Assembly (NCBI GenBank): GCA_023434095.1
Contig: JAEYTJ010000182.1
Location: 1-16,549, forward strand
DNA: 16,549 nucleotides
Source: Pseudomonadota bacterium
GTDB lineage: Bacteria; Pseudomonadota; Alphaproteobacteria; Rhizobiales; Xanthobacteraceae
Direction: 5' to 3'
In this document: piece after piece, positions 1 through 6,767 of the stretch
Numbering within the stretch: position 1 is the stretch's first letter
Layout: each line of letters opens with the position of its first letter
Notes under the pieces: generated by a model
Told to the model about the DNA's origin: nothing
Database searches by the model: none
What the model saw: the letters and a program-made list of their open reading frames with translations, nothing else
Program-made: the position numbers and the translations under genes

Positions 1-153
1 GGGCTGATGGACCTGATCGCGCAGGACAAGAAGGTCTCGCGCGGCGCGCTCACCTTCATCCTGGCGCGCGGCATCGGCCAGAGCTTCATTGCCCGCGATG
101 TCGATCCCGCGCAGCTGCGCGCCTTCCTTGAGGGCGAGCGTCAGGGCGGCTAA
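1..153 (+). CDS. aroB: 3-dehydroquinate synthase, C-terminal end (partial)
   Basis: The first 50 codons of the window are open in frame 1 and end at a TAA. The peptide (GLMDLIAQDKKVSRGALTFI, then LARGIGQSFIARDVDP) matches the C-terminal end of AroB, where a DKK motif precedes a beta strand and the 'rGIG' turn. AroB is the cytoplasmic NAD- and metal-dependent enzyme that cyclises DAHP to 3-dehydroquinate, step 2 of the shikimate pathway. The 5' part lies outside the window, so the catalytic residues cannot be checked. The next gene starts 9 nt after the stop on the same strand, which suggests one transcript. From memory, aroB followed by a CorC/HlyC-type gene is a common order in Rhizobiales. 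Confidence 0.85.
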   Translation, partial: GLMDLIAQDKKVSRGALTFILARGIGQSFIARDVDPAQLRAFLEGERQGG

Positions 154-162
154 GAAGAGCCC

Positions 163-1440
163 ATGACCGCTTATGACTGGATCGCTCTCGGCGCCGTCGT
201 CATCTGCCTCCTGCTGTCCTTCTTCTTCTCGGGCAGCGAGACCGCGCTGACAGCCTCCTCCAAGGCGCGCATGCACGCGCTGGCGAAGAACGGCGATGCC
301 CGCGCCTCGCTGGTCAACCGGATGATGGAGCGGCGGGAGCGCCTGATCGGCGGCATCCTGCTCGGCAATAATCTCGCCAACATCGCCGCCTCCTCGCTCG
401 CCACCGGTGTGCTGTTCGCCTGGTTCGGCCCGGTGGGCATCGCCTATGCGACGGTGGGAATGACGATGGTGATCGTCGTCTTCGCCGAGGTCCTGCCCAA
501 GACGATCGCCATCAACCACCCCGACCGGGTGTCACTGCTGGCGGCACGACCGATCCGTTTCATGGTCGGCCTGTTCGGCCCCCTCACCCTCGCCATCGAG
601 GCACTGGTGCGGGGCCTGCTGAGGGCGCTCGGGACCCCTCTCGGCGTCGCCACCAGCGTGCTCTCGGCCTCGGAGGAACTGCGCGGCGCGGTCGACCTGC
701 TGCACCGCGAGGGCAGCGTGGTGAAAGACGAGCGCGACATGCTCGGCGGGCTGCTCGATCTCGGCGAGCTGGAAGTCTCCGACATCATGGTCCACCGCAC
801 CAAGATGGCGAGCCTCAACGCCAATACGCCCCCGGACCGTATCGTCCAGGAGGTGCTCGCCTCCCCTCACACCCGCCTGCCGCTGTGGCGCGAGCGGCCG
901 GACAACATCATCGGCGTGCTGCACGCCAAGGACCTGCTGCGCGAACTGATGGCGCTGGGCAACGACACGTCGAAGCTCGACATCGAGAAGATCGCCCGCC
1001 CACCCTGGTTCGTGCCGGACGTGACCTCCCTGCCCGACCAGCTGAAAGCCTTCCGGCGCCGCAAGCAGCATTTCGCGCTCGTGGTCGACGAGTATGGCGA
1101 GGTGATGGGGCTGGTGACGCTGGAGGACATTCTGGAGGAGATCGTCGGCGACATTTCCGACGAGCACGACCGCGCCTTCACCGGCGCGCGCCGCAACCCG
1201 GACGGTTCGGTCAGCGTCGAGGGCTCGGTGCCGATCCGCGACCTCAACCGCGCCATGGGCTGGCACCTGCCGGACGCGGAGGCGACCACCATCGCCGGCC
1301 TCGTCATCCACGAGGCCCGCATCATCCCCGAGCCGGGACAGGCCTTCCTGTTCCACGGCTTTCGCTTTCAGGTGATGCGCAAGCAGCGCAACCGCATCAC
1401 GCTTCTGCGCGTGGCGCCGCTGCGGCGGGCGGCAGCCTGA
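163..1440 (+). CDS. HlyC/CorC (CNNM) family membrane protein with CBS pair
   Basis: 425 aa, full length for the family. Residues 5-190 form a CNNM (DUF21) transmembrane domain: hydrophobic segments near 5-24, 62-85, 88-112 and 130-152, with the conserved FSGSETAL (22-29), LLGNNLANI (66-74) and FAEVLPKTIA (107-116) motifs. A CBS pair follows at about 206-332, with DIMVHRTKM (207-215) and VVDEYGEVMGLVTLEDILEE (307-326). A CorC_HlyC domain lies at about 347-418. Family members act in the inner membrane and have been linked to Mg2+/Co2+ efflux and magnesium homeostasis; the haemolysin label is historical. The exact ion here is not shown by the sequence. GAAGAG about 4 nt before the ATG is a weak ribosome binding site, and 9-nt spacing from aroB suggests co-transcription. 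The next gene converges on it 36 bp downstream, and I see no clear intrinsic terminator between them. Confidence 0.9.
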   Translation: MTAYDWIALGAVVICLLLSFFFSGSETALTASSKARMHALAKNGDARASLVNRMMERRERLIGGILLGNNLANIAASSLATGVLFAWFGPVGIAYATVGMTMVIVVFAEVLPKTIAINHPDRVSLLAARPIRFMVGLFGPLTLAIEALVRGLLRALGTPLGVATSVLSASEELRGAVDLLHREGSVVKDERDMLGGLLDLGELEVSDIMVHRTKMASLNANTPPDRIVQEVLASPHTRLPLWRERPDNIIGVLHAKDLLRELMALGNDTSKLDIEKIARPPWFVPDVTSLPDQLKAFRRRKQHFALVVDEYGEVMGLVTLEDILEEIVGDISDEHDRAFTGARRNPDGSVSVEGSVPIRDLNRAMGWHLPDAEATTIAGLVIHEARIIPEPGQAFLFHGFRFQVMRKQRNRITLLRVAPLRRAAA

Positions 1441-1476
1441 GAGAGCCGCCCGGCCGCCGCCGAGGCCAATGCACCG

Positions 1477-2013
1477 TCAGCCGCGCTTGGCGCCCTGCTT
1501 GGCATCCCGCTTGGCTTGCGCCGCCTTGGTCCGCTGCGAGACGCGGCCGACCTTGCCGGGGTGGACGGCGGTGCGACGGCGGCGGCTGGCAATGACCTCC
1601 ATGCCCTCATGCGCCGTCGCATCGCGCGGGGTGTCGCTGACGAAATTCTCCCGACGCAGCGCCAGCGCCTTGCGGGCGATGTCGGCCTGGCGCGGGCGCG
1701 CGGCCAATTCCGCCCGCCGCTCGATCTCCCGGTTGAGACGCTTCACCGCCGCCGCGAACACCTGCTTGCGCCGGCTCGGGCGTTCATGCGTGCCGGGGAA
1801 GCTGCCGCCGCGCGGCTCTGCCTTCCCGCGGGAGATGCGCCGCTTCTCCCAGGCGAGCGTGCGCTCCTTCGCATGCAGATCGCGCAGCCGCTTGCGGGTC
1901 GCCTGAAGATCTTCGTCCGCGACGTCGTAGATCGCCGGATGATGCGTGTATCGAACGACCTCATATTCGTCACGGCTGATCAGGCTTCGCTCAGCACGAC
2001 CCGTAATCGACAT
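1477..2013 (-). CDS. Conserved hypothetical, strongly basic 178-aa protein
   Basis: 178 aa with no domain I can name. It is very rich in Arg and Lys over most of its length, has no signal peptide or membrane segment, and ends in a basic tail (GKVGRVSQRTKAAQAKRDAK). An N-terminal stretch (RDEYEVVRYTHHPAIYDV, about 14-31) is the least basic part. Residues 35-125 look helical and charged. I recall similar uncharacterised proteins in Rhizobiales; nucleic-acid binding is a guess from charge only. The start is well supported: a near-perfect Shine-Dalgarno (AAGGAGG, minus strand 2028-2022) precedes ATG 2013. The 280-bp gap upstream contains a candidate RpoH-like promoter and a hairpin whose loop carries the Shine-Dalgarno. 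It lies downstream of bolA on the same strand but is probably transcribed independently. Confidence 0.75.
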   Translation of the reverse strand: MSITGRAERSLISRDEYEVVRYTHHPAIYDVADEDLQATRKRLRDLHAKERTLAWEKRRISRGKAEPRGGSFPGTHERPSRRKQVFAAAVKRLNREIERRAELAARPRQADIARKALALRRENFVSDTPRDATAHEGMEVIASRRRRTAVHPGKVGRVSQRTKAAQAKRDAKQGAKRG

Positions 2014-2041
2014 GAATATCTCCTCCTTGCGCCAGGATATT
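2014..2041 (-). promoter_or_regulatory. Hairpin around the Shine-Dalgarno of the basic protein
   Basis: In the minus-strand mRNA, AATATC (2041-2036) can pair with GATATT (2020-2015), giving a 6-bp A/U-rich stem. Its 15-nt loop contains the strong Shine-Dalgarno AAGGAGGA, 1 nt before the start codon region. The stem is weak and could melt with heat, so a thermosensor role is conceivable. The Shine-Dalgarno is in the loop rather than the stem, which argues against tight occlusion. Confidence 0.3.
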
Positions 2042-2110
2042 TCTCCCGCCCCAGCCTCCGTTCACGAGTTCGACAGAACCGTGGCGGCGGCCTGACGGGT
2101 CTCTATTGGC

Positions 2111-2139
2111 GATATGGAAGGAATGATCGGGAATTCAAG
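2111..2139 (-). promoter_or_regulatory. Candidate RpoH-like promoter for the basic protein
   Basis: Reading the minus strand from 2139, CTTGAA is followed by CCATAT, with 18 nt between CTTG and CCATAT. The elements and spacing are the same as in the stronger site at 6768-6796. The alphaproteobacterial RpoH consensus is about CTTG-N17-CYTATNT; the -10 here (TCCATAT) matches it only partly. It would give a leader of about 90 nt before ATG 2013. As a sigma-70 promoter the same stretch reads TTGAAT-16-CATATC, which is weak. Confidence 0.3.
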
Positions 2140-2293
2140 GAACGAGATCCCGAATGAACCCAGACAAGATGCCTCGGAAAATCAAGAACGCTAGGGAATG
2201 CACGGGCGTGCAGGCCCTCCGGCGCCACTGGAAAAACGCCTGCAGCACCCCATATCGGCGGAGCTTTGATTTCCAGCGATGACGATCCGGCGG

Positions 2294-2599
2294 CTACTCG
2301 CCCGGCGCCTTGGCCTCGATGGCGAGGGCGTGCAGGCCGCGCGCCAGTTCGTCCGCCAGCAGACCGTTCACCAGCCGATGCCGCGCCAGCCGGCTCTGGC
2401 CGGCGAAGGCCTGTGCGACAATCCGCACGCGCAGATGCGTGAGCTGACCGGGACGATGACCGCCATGTCCTTCATGCCGATGACTTTCATCCTCGAGCTC
2501 GAGAACGCTCGGCGACAATTCGGCCAGCGCCGCCCGCGCGCGGGCGAGAGCCTGGGAGACAGCGTCGTCGGAAGGCGTCCGTGGCGTGTGCGTGCTCAT
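2294..2599 (-). CDS. BolA family protein
   Basis: 101 aa if started at the ATG whose last base is 2599. The BolA fold signature is clear: LELEDESHRHEGHGGH near 34-49 (the DESHxHxGH motif), THLRVRIVAQAFAGQSRLAR in the middle (equivalent to the 'V...F.GKsrv.RHR' region), RHRLVNGLLADEL, then GLHALAIEAKAP. BolA proteins work with monothiol glutaredoxins in Fe-S cluster trafficking, and some act as regulators. The conserved His residues of the loop are present. The start is not certain: AGGAGG sits 19 nt upstream, too far to be ideal, and an in-frame ATG at 2638 would add 13 residues (MLTRLGGGRTASR) not typical of the family. It is divergent from the J-domain gene; bolA next to this J-domain gene and cobST is an order I recall from Rhizobiales. 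Confidence 0.88.
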   Translation of the reverse strand: MSTHTPRTPSDDAVSQALARARAALAELSPSVLELEDESHRHEGHGGHRPGQLTHLRVRIVAQAFAGQSRLARHRLVNGLLADELARGLHALAIEAKAPGE

Positions 2600-2659
2600 G
2601 CGCGATGCGGTACGCCCGCCTCCTAGCCGCGTCAACATGCCGGCCGGCGCCTGCCGACC

Positions 2660-2676
2660 CGATTGCACCGCAATCG
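2660..2676. promoter_or_regulatory. Perfect palindrome between divergent genes, possible operator
   Basis: CGATTGC-ACC-GCAATCG is a perfect 7-bp inverted repeat with a 3-bp spacer, in the 233-bp region between bolA (start 2599) and the J-domain gene (start 2833). Its size and symmetry fit a dimeric regulator site. I do not recognise the motif, and it is not an obvious Irr/ICE, Fur or RirA box. Confidence 0.35.
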
Positions 2677-2775
2677 CGGCGCAAACTCATTAGTTCCGCG
2701 CCATGCCAGGCACGGGACACGACCGATCCAGCCCCGCCACCGGCTGATCCGCGCTCGGAATGGCGCGCGAAGGCG

Positions 2776-2823
2776 GTGACGAACCAGCGGTTTCTTGTAT
2801 ACCTGCTCCAGCAACATCATAAT
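2776..2823 (+). promoter_or_regulatory. Candidate promoter(s) for the J-domain-cobS-cobT unit
   Basis: Two overlapping sigma-70-like arrangements are visible. One is GTGACG (2776-2781), 16 nt, TATACC (2798-2803), which would leave a leader of about 20 nt. The other is TTGTAT (2795-2800), 17 nt, CATAAT (2818-2823), with the better -10; it would start transcription at about 2830 and make the mRNA nearly leaderless at ATG 2833. No good Shine-Dalgarno precedes 2833, which fits the second reading. Confidence 0.35.
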
Positions 2824-2832
2824 CGTCGGACC

Positions 2833-3453
2833 ATGAAGCTCGACTCCCCCCTCTTCGATCGCATCCGGGTCAAGCCCGACCGTGATCGCCGCCTCAAGGC
2901 GGAAGGCCCTACCTGCGAATGGGAGGGCTGCTGCAATGCCGCGACTCACCGGGCACCCAAGGGCCGGCAGATGGAGGGGCAGTTCTGGCGCTTCTGCTTC
3001 GACCACACGCGCGCCTACAACCAGTCTTACAACTATTTCGCCGGCATGGGGGACGACGCCGTCGCCGCCTATCAGAAGGACGCGGCGACCGGACACCGCC
3101 CGACCTGGAAGATGGGATCCAAGGGCGGCGCGGCACGGGCGGCCGAGCACGCCAAGCGCCATGCGACGGAAGACATCGGCGACCCCTTCGGCATGTTCGG
3201 CGAAGTGGGCGGGCGCGCCCGGCCCGAGCCGGAAGCGCCGCGCGAGAGCCGGATGATCCGCAATGCCGAGCGCCGCGCCTTCGAATCCCTCGGCATGGAG
3301 ATTTCCGCCACGCCCGAGGAGATCAAGGCCCGCTTCAAGGTGCTGGTGAAAAAGTACCACCCCGACGCCAATGGCGGCGACATTTCAACCGAGGACCGTC
3401 TGCGCGACGTGATCCAGTCCTATAATCATCTCAAGAACGCGGGCTTCTGCTAG
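2833..3453 (+). CDS. J-domain (DnaJ-like) protein with Cys/His N-terminal region
   Basis: 206 aa from ATG 2833 (MKLDSPLFDRIRVKP). The C-terminal 60 residues (about 148-206) are a J domain: AFESLGMEISATPEEIKARF, then the KKYHPDANGG segment with the HPD motif at 176-178 that stimulates Hsp70 ATPase. The N-terminal part has C28, C33, C34, H39, C55 and H58 (CEWEGCC...FCFDHTRAYN), which could be a small metal site; I have not seen this assigned. There is no Gly/Phe region or DnaJ zinc-finger repeat, so it is a specialised co-chaperone rather than DnaJ itself. An upstream in-frame start at 2581 is rejected because the extra 84 residues overlap bolA and look non-coding. cobS follows 52 bp later on the same strand; a role in assembly of the cobaltochelatase is an inference from this neighbourhood. 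Confidence 0.87.
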   Translation: MKLDSPLFDRIRVKPDRDRRLKAEGPTCEWEGCCNAATHRAPKGRQMEGQFWRFCFDHTRAYNQSYNYFAGMGDDAVAAYQKDAATGHRPTWKMGSKGGAARAAEHAKRHATEDIGDPFGMFGEVGGRARPEPEAPRESRMIRNAERRAFESLGMEISATPEEIKARFKVLVKKYHPDANGGDISTEDRLRDVIQSYNHLKNAGFC

Positions 3454-3474
3454 GGAAGCGCGTGCCAGACCAGC

Positions 3475-3492
3475 CCGCGCGGCTACGCGCGG
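3475..3492 (+). repeat. GC hairpin just before the cobS ribosome binding site
   Basis: CCGCGCG-GCTA-CGCGCGG forms a perfect 7-bp stem with a 4-nt loop between the J-domain stop (3453) and cobS. The cobS Shine-Dalgarno (GGAGG, 3497-3501) begins 4 nt after the stem. There is no U-tract, so it is not an intrinsic terminator; it may be a processing or stability element within the operon. Confidence 0.5.
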
Positions 3493-3505
3493 CAACGGAG
3501 GAAGA

Positions 3506-4492
3506 ATGACCGCCCCGCTCACGCAAGCGCCCGCGCTGCCGGACATGAAGGTCTCTGTTCGTCAGGTGTTCGGCATCGACGTCGATCTCGAAGTGCCGGC
3601 CTATGCCGAACCCGACGCCTATGTCCCGGAGATCGACCCGGACTACCTGTTCGACCGCCCGACCACGCTCGCCATCCTTGCCGGCTTCGCGCACAACCGC
3701 CGCGTGATGGTCACCGGCTATCACGGCACCGGCAAGTCGAGCCATATCGAGCAGGTCGCGGCGCGCCTGAACTGGCCGTGCGTGCGCGTGAACCTCGACA
3801 GCCACATCAGCCGCATCGACCTGATCGGCAAGGACGCGATCGTGGTGAAGGAGGGCCTTCAGGTCACCGAGTTCCGCGACGGCATCCTGCCCTGGGCCTA
3901 CCAGAACAACGTCGCGCTGGTGTTCGACGAATACGACGCCGGCCGCCCGGACGTGATGTTCGTGATCCAGCGCGTGCTGGAATCGGCCGGCCGGCTCACG
4001 CTGCTCGACCAGAACCGCGTCATCCGCCCGCACGGCGCCTTCCGCCTGTTCGCCACCGCCAACACGATCGGCCTCGGCGACACGACCGGCCTCTATCACG
4101 GCACCCAGCAGATCAACCAGGCGCAGATGGACCGCTGGTCCATCGTCACCACGCTGAACTATCTGGCCCATGACAAGGAGGTCGACATCGTCGTCTCCAA
4201 GGCCAAGAACCTGCAGACGCCGGAAGGCCGCGACACCGCCGCGCGCATGGTCCGCCTCGCCGACCTCACCCGTCAGGCCTTCATCAATGGCGACCTGTCG
4301 ACCGTGATGAGCCCGCGCACCGTCATCACCTGGGGCGAGAATGCTGAGATCTTCCAGGATCTCGCCTTCTCGTTCCGCGTGACCTTCCTCAACAAGTGCG
4401 ACGAGCTGGAACGCCCGCTGGTGGCCGAGTTCTACCAGCGCTGCTTCGGCAAGGAACTGACCGAGTCCGCGGTCAACGTCGTCCTGTCCTGA
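3506..4492 (+). CDS. cobS: Aerobic cobaltochelatase subunit CobS
   Basis: 328 aa, close to the usual 330. CobS is an AAA+ ATPase subunit of the CobN-CobS-CobT complex, which uses ATP to insert Co2+ into hydrogenobyrinic acid a,c-diamide in aerobic cobalamin synthesis. Visible motifs are the N-terminal CobS segment (VRQVFGIDVDLEVPAY, about 18-33), Walker A GYHGTGKS (71-78), Walker B ALVFDEYDAG (137-146), sensor 1 ATAN (183-186) and the DRW segment (209-211) with a candidate arginine finger. The start is supported by GGAGGAAGA directly before ATG 3506. It belongs to the same + strand unit as the J-domain gene and cobT. It resembles the related magnesium chelatase BchI family, but the long match through SRIDLIGKDAIVVKEG and the adjacent cobT favour CobS. 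Confidence 0.95.
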   Translation: MTAPLTQAPALPDMKVSVRQVFGIDVDLEVPAYAEPDAYVPEIDPDYLFDRPTTLAILAGFAHNRRVMVTGYHGTGKSSHIEQVAARLNWPCVRVNLDSHISRIDLIGKDAIVVKEGLQVTEFRDGILPWAYQNNVALVFDEYDAGRPDVMFVIQRVLESAGRLTLLDQNRVIRPHGAFRLFATANTIGLGDTTGLYHGTQQINQAQMDRWSIVTTLNYLAHDKEVDIVVSKAKNLQTPEGRDTAARMVRLADLTRQAFINGDLSTVMSPRTVITWGENAEIFQDLAFSFRVTFLNKCDELERPLVAEFYQRCFGKELTESAVNVVLS

Positions 4493-4501
4493 TCGAGACA
4501 C

Positions 4502-4566
4502 GCCCTCTCCCCGCCGGGGGGGAGGGCCTCCGCCCCGGCCTCCGGGGCGATCTCCCGCAAGGGAGA
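4502..4566 (+). repeat. Three tandem hairpins in the cobS-cobT spacer; the last holds the cobT Shine-Dalgarno
   Basis: The 78-bp spacer is almost wholly palindromic. Hairpin 1 is 4502-4527 (an 11-bp stem with one G-U pair around a GCCG loop). Hairpin 2 is 4531-4549 (CGCCCCGG-CCT-CCGGGGCG). Hairpin 3 is 4551-4566 (TCTCCC-GCAA-GGGAGA, a GNRA tetraloop). The 3' arm GGGAGA is also the Shine-Dalgarno for ATG 4571. The CTCCCGCAAGGGAG core is like dispersed palindromes I recall from Rhizobiales genomes. The element lacks a U-tract, so termination is unlikely; it could lower cobT translation or protect the cobS mRNA. Confidence 0.6.
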
Positions 4567-4570
4567 AGTG

Positions 4571-6568
4571 ATGCCAACATCCAAGGCAAGCCCCATGTCC
4601 ACGTCGAACCGCACCACCCGCACGCCGCCCAAGGAAGCCCCGACCGAGCCGCTCAAGCGTGCCGTCACCGGCTGCCTGCGCGCCATTGCGGGCAATCGCG
4701 AGATCGACGTGACCTTCGGCGCGGAAAAGCCCGGCTATGCCGACGGCCGCGCCCGGCTGCCGGAGCCGGCGCGCCGTATGTCGAAGCACGACGCCGCCAT
4801 CATGCGCGGCCATGCCGATTCCATGGCGCTGCGGATGGCCTGCCACGACCCGAAGATCCACCAGCGCCTGGTGCCGATGGGCGAGCAGGCCCGCGCCGCC
4901 TTCGAGGCGGCCGAGCAGACGCGCTGCGAATCCGTCGGCGCCCTGCGCATGGACGGCGTGGCGCTGAACCTCTCCGCCATGCTGGAAGACCGCTACCAGA
5001 AGGCCAATTTCGCCAATCTCGCCGACCGCTCGGACGCGCCGCTGGAACACGCGCTCTCACTCATCCTGCGCGAGCGCATGACCGGCATGGCCCCGCCCGC
5101 CGCCGCGCGCGAAATGGTCAATCTCTGGCGCGGCTTCATCGAGGAGCACGGTTCCGCCGCGCTCGATGAGCTGGCCGGCGCCGCCGAGAACCAGGCCCGC
5201 TTCGCCGAGGCGATGCGCGACCTGCTATCCTCGCTCGGCATGGGTGAGGACATCGCCCCCTACGACGAGAAAAACGACCCCTCCACCGAAACCGACGACA
5301 GCCGCGACGACGACAACGGCAAGGGCAGCGACAGCGAGGAGGAGGAGAACGCCGAGGGCCAGACCGAGGTCGATACCGACCTGTCCTCCGACCAGAATCC
5401 CGAGGAATCCGAGGAGCAGCAGGACCAGCCCAATTCCGAACTGTCCGACGATGCGGAGCTCGGCGAATCCGACGACGCCTCCGAGCCGTGGAAGCCGGAG
5501 AACGCGGTGCCGGCGGAGCCGCGCCCGCCGGAATATCACCCGTTCACGCCGCGCTTCGACGAGACGGTGAACGCCGACGAGCTGTGCGACGCGGAAGAGC
5601 TGACGCGGTTGCGCGCCCATCTCGACAAGCAGCTGGTGCATCTGTCCGGCATCGTCGCGCGCCTCGCCAACCGGTTGCAGCGCCGGCTGATGGCGCAGCA
5701 GAGCCGAGGCTGGGAGTTCGACCTGGAAGAGGGGATGCTGGACCCGGCGCGCCTGCACCGCATCATCCTCGACCCGATGCAGCCGCTCTCCTTCAAGCGC
5801 GAGCGCGACACCGACTTCCGCGACACCGTCGTCACCCTGCTGCTGGACAATTCCGGCTCGATGCGCGGGCGCCCGATCACGGTGGCCGCCGCCTGCGCCG
5901 ACATTCTCGCCCGCACGCTGGAGCGCTGCGGCGTGAAGGTCGAGATCCTCGGCTTCACCACCAAGGCGTGGAAGGGCGGGCAGGCGCGCGAGGCGTGGCT
6001 TTCCGCCGGCAAGCCGGGCGCGCCCGGCCGGCTGAACGACCTGCGCCACATCATCTACAAGTCCGCCGATGCGCCGTGGCGCCGGGCGCGCCGCAATCTC
6101 GGCCTGATGATGCGCGAGGGGCTGCTGAAGGAGAACATCGACGGCGAGGCGCTGGAATGGGCGCATAACCGCCTGCTGGCACGCAACGAGTCCCGCCGCA
6201 TCCTGATGATGATCTCCGACGGCGCGCCGGTGGACGATTCCACCCTCTCGGTGAACCCCGGCAATTATCTGGAGCGTCATCTGCGCTGGATGATCCAGCA
6301 GATCGAGGACAAGTCCCCGGTCGAGCTGATCGCCATAGGCATCGGCCATGACGTGACGCGCTACTACAAGCGCGCCGTCACCATCGTCGACGCCGAGGAG
6401 TTGGGCGGCGCGATGACCGAGAAGCTGGCGGAACTGTTCAGCGAGCAGGGGGCGCGCGGGAGCGCCAAGGAACAGAAGGGCCGCAGCGCCGCCGCCTTCG
6501 CGCAGGCCCCCAAATCCGCGCCGAAGCCGGCTGCACCGACGCCGCTCTCCACGCGCCGGGTGCATTGA
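4571..6568 (+). CDS. cobT: Aerobic cobaltochelatase subunit CobT
   Basis: 665 aa from ATG 4571. CobT pairs with CobS in the cytoplasmic ATPase part of cobaltochelatase. Order along the chain: helical N-terminal domain (about 25-225); a very acidic low-complexity linker (about 226-306, runs of D/E/S such as SDSEEEENAEG); a helical segment (about 320-410); then a VWA domain with the MIDAS motif DNSGSMRG (about 426-433) and the typical MMISDGAPVDD further on. A tail of about 35 residues rich in Ala, Pro and Lys follows. The start is ambiguous: 4571 has GGGAGA five nt upstream; GTG 4568 would add one residue; ATG 4595 (MSTSNRTTR) looks more like the family N-terminus but has only a weak AAGG upstream. 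It is last in the J-domain-cobS-cobT unit; cobN is elsewhere. Confidence 0.93.
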   Translation: MPTSKASPMSTSNRTTRTPPKEAPTEPLKRAVTGCLRAIAGNREIDVTFGAEKPGYADGRARLPEPARRMSKHDAAIMRGHADSMALRMACHDPKIHQRLVPMGEQARAAFEAAEQTRCESVGALRMDGVALNLSAMLEDRYQKANFANLADRSDAPLEHALSLILRERMTGMAPPAAAREMVNLWRGFIEEHGSAALDELAGAAENQARFAEAMRDLLSSLGMGEDIAPYDEKNDPSTETDDSRDDDNGKGSDSEEEENAEGQTEVDTDLSSDQNPEESEEQQDQPNSELSDDAELGESDDASEPWKPENAVPAEPRPPEYHPFTPRFDETVNADELCDAEELTRLRAHLDKQLVHLSGIVARLANRLQRRLMAQQSRGWEFDLEEGMLDPARLHRIILDPMQPLSFKRERDTDFRDTVVTLLLDNSGSMRGRPITVAAACADILARTLERCGVKVEILGFTTKAWKGGQAREAWLSAGKPGAPGRLNDLRHIIYKSADAPWRRARRNLGLMMREGLLKENIDGEALEWAHNRLLARNESRRILMMISDGAPVDDSTLSVNPGNYLERHLRWMIQQIEDKSPVELIAIGIGHDVTRYYKRAVTIVDAEELGGAMTEKLAELFSEQGARGSAKEQKGRSAAAFAQAPKSAPKPAAPTPLSTRRVH

Positions 6569-6767
6569 GGGCGGTGCGCCGAGGACCCACCCGCCAATTG
6601 CGCGCGCGGTGAAAATCGGATGGCTGGGCGTGTTCCGGCCATTCACGACGTTCGGCCGACACACGCGGCCTGTATGCCCGGGCCAAGGCCGTGTGCAACG
6701 GCACGGCGTTCTGATGCCGCGAGACACGAGCCTGTCCCGACGGTGTGCAAACGGGCGCCGCTCACCC

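Noticed and set aside
1441..1476. Bidirectional terminator between the CorC-like gene and the basic protein
   Set aside because: The 36-bp gap is GC-rich but has no stable stem followed by a T-tract in either direction.
2182..2293. Intrinsic terminator after bolA on the minus strand
   Set aside because: A CGCC/GGCG pair before TTTTT exists (around 2230-2255), but the stem is only 4 bp with a long loop, so it is too weak to call.
2600..2832. Cobalamin riboswitch upstream of the J-domain-cobS-cobT unit
   Set aside because: No B12-box-like sequence was found, and the candidate promoters lie too close to ATG 2833 to leave room for an aptamer.
3431..5050. Long open frame (539 codons) on the minus strand over cobS/cobT
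   Set aside because: It is the antisense of well-supported CobS and CobT coding sequence; long empty frames are common in GC-rich DNA, and its translation has no recognisable domain.
6688..6707. GCCGTG...CACGGC hairpin as cobT terminator
   Set aside because: 6-bp stem without a following U-tract and 120 bp after the cobT stop; not enough to call.
6691..6755. Imperfect direct repeat GTGTGCAACGG / GTGTGCAAACGG upstream of the sRNA promoter
   Set aside because: Only two copies of about 11 nt, 52 nt apart with one indel; could be chance, so not listed as a feature.
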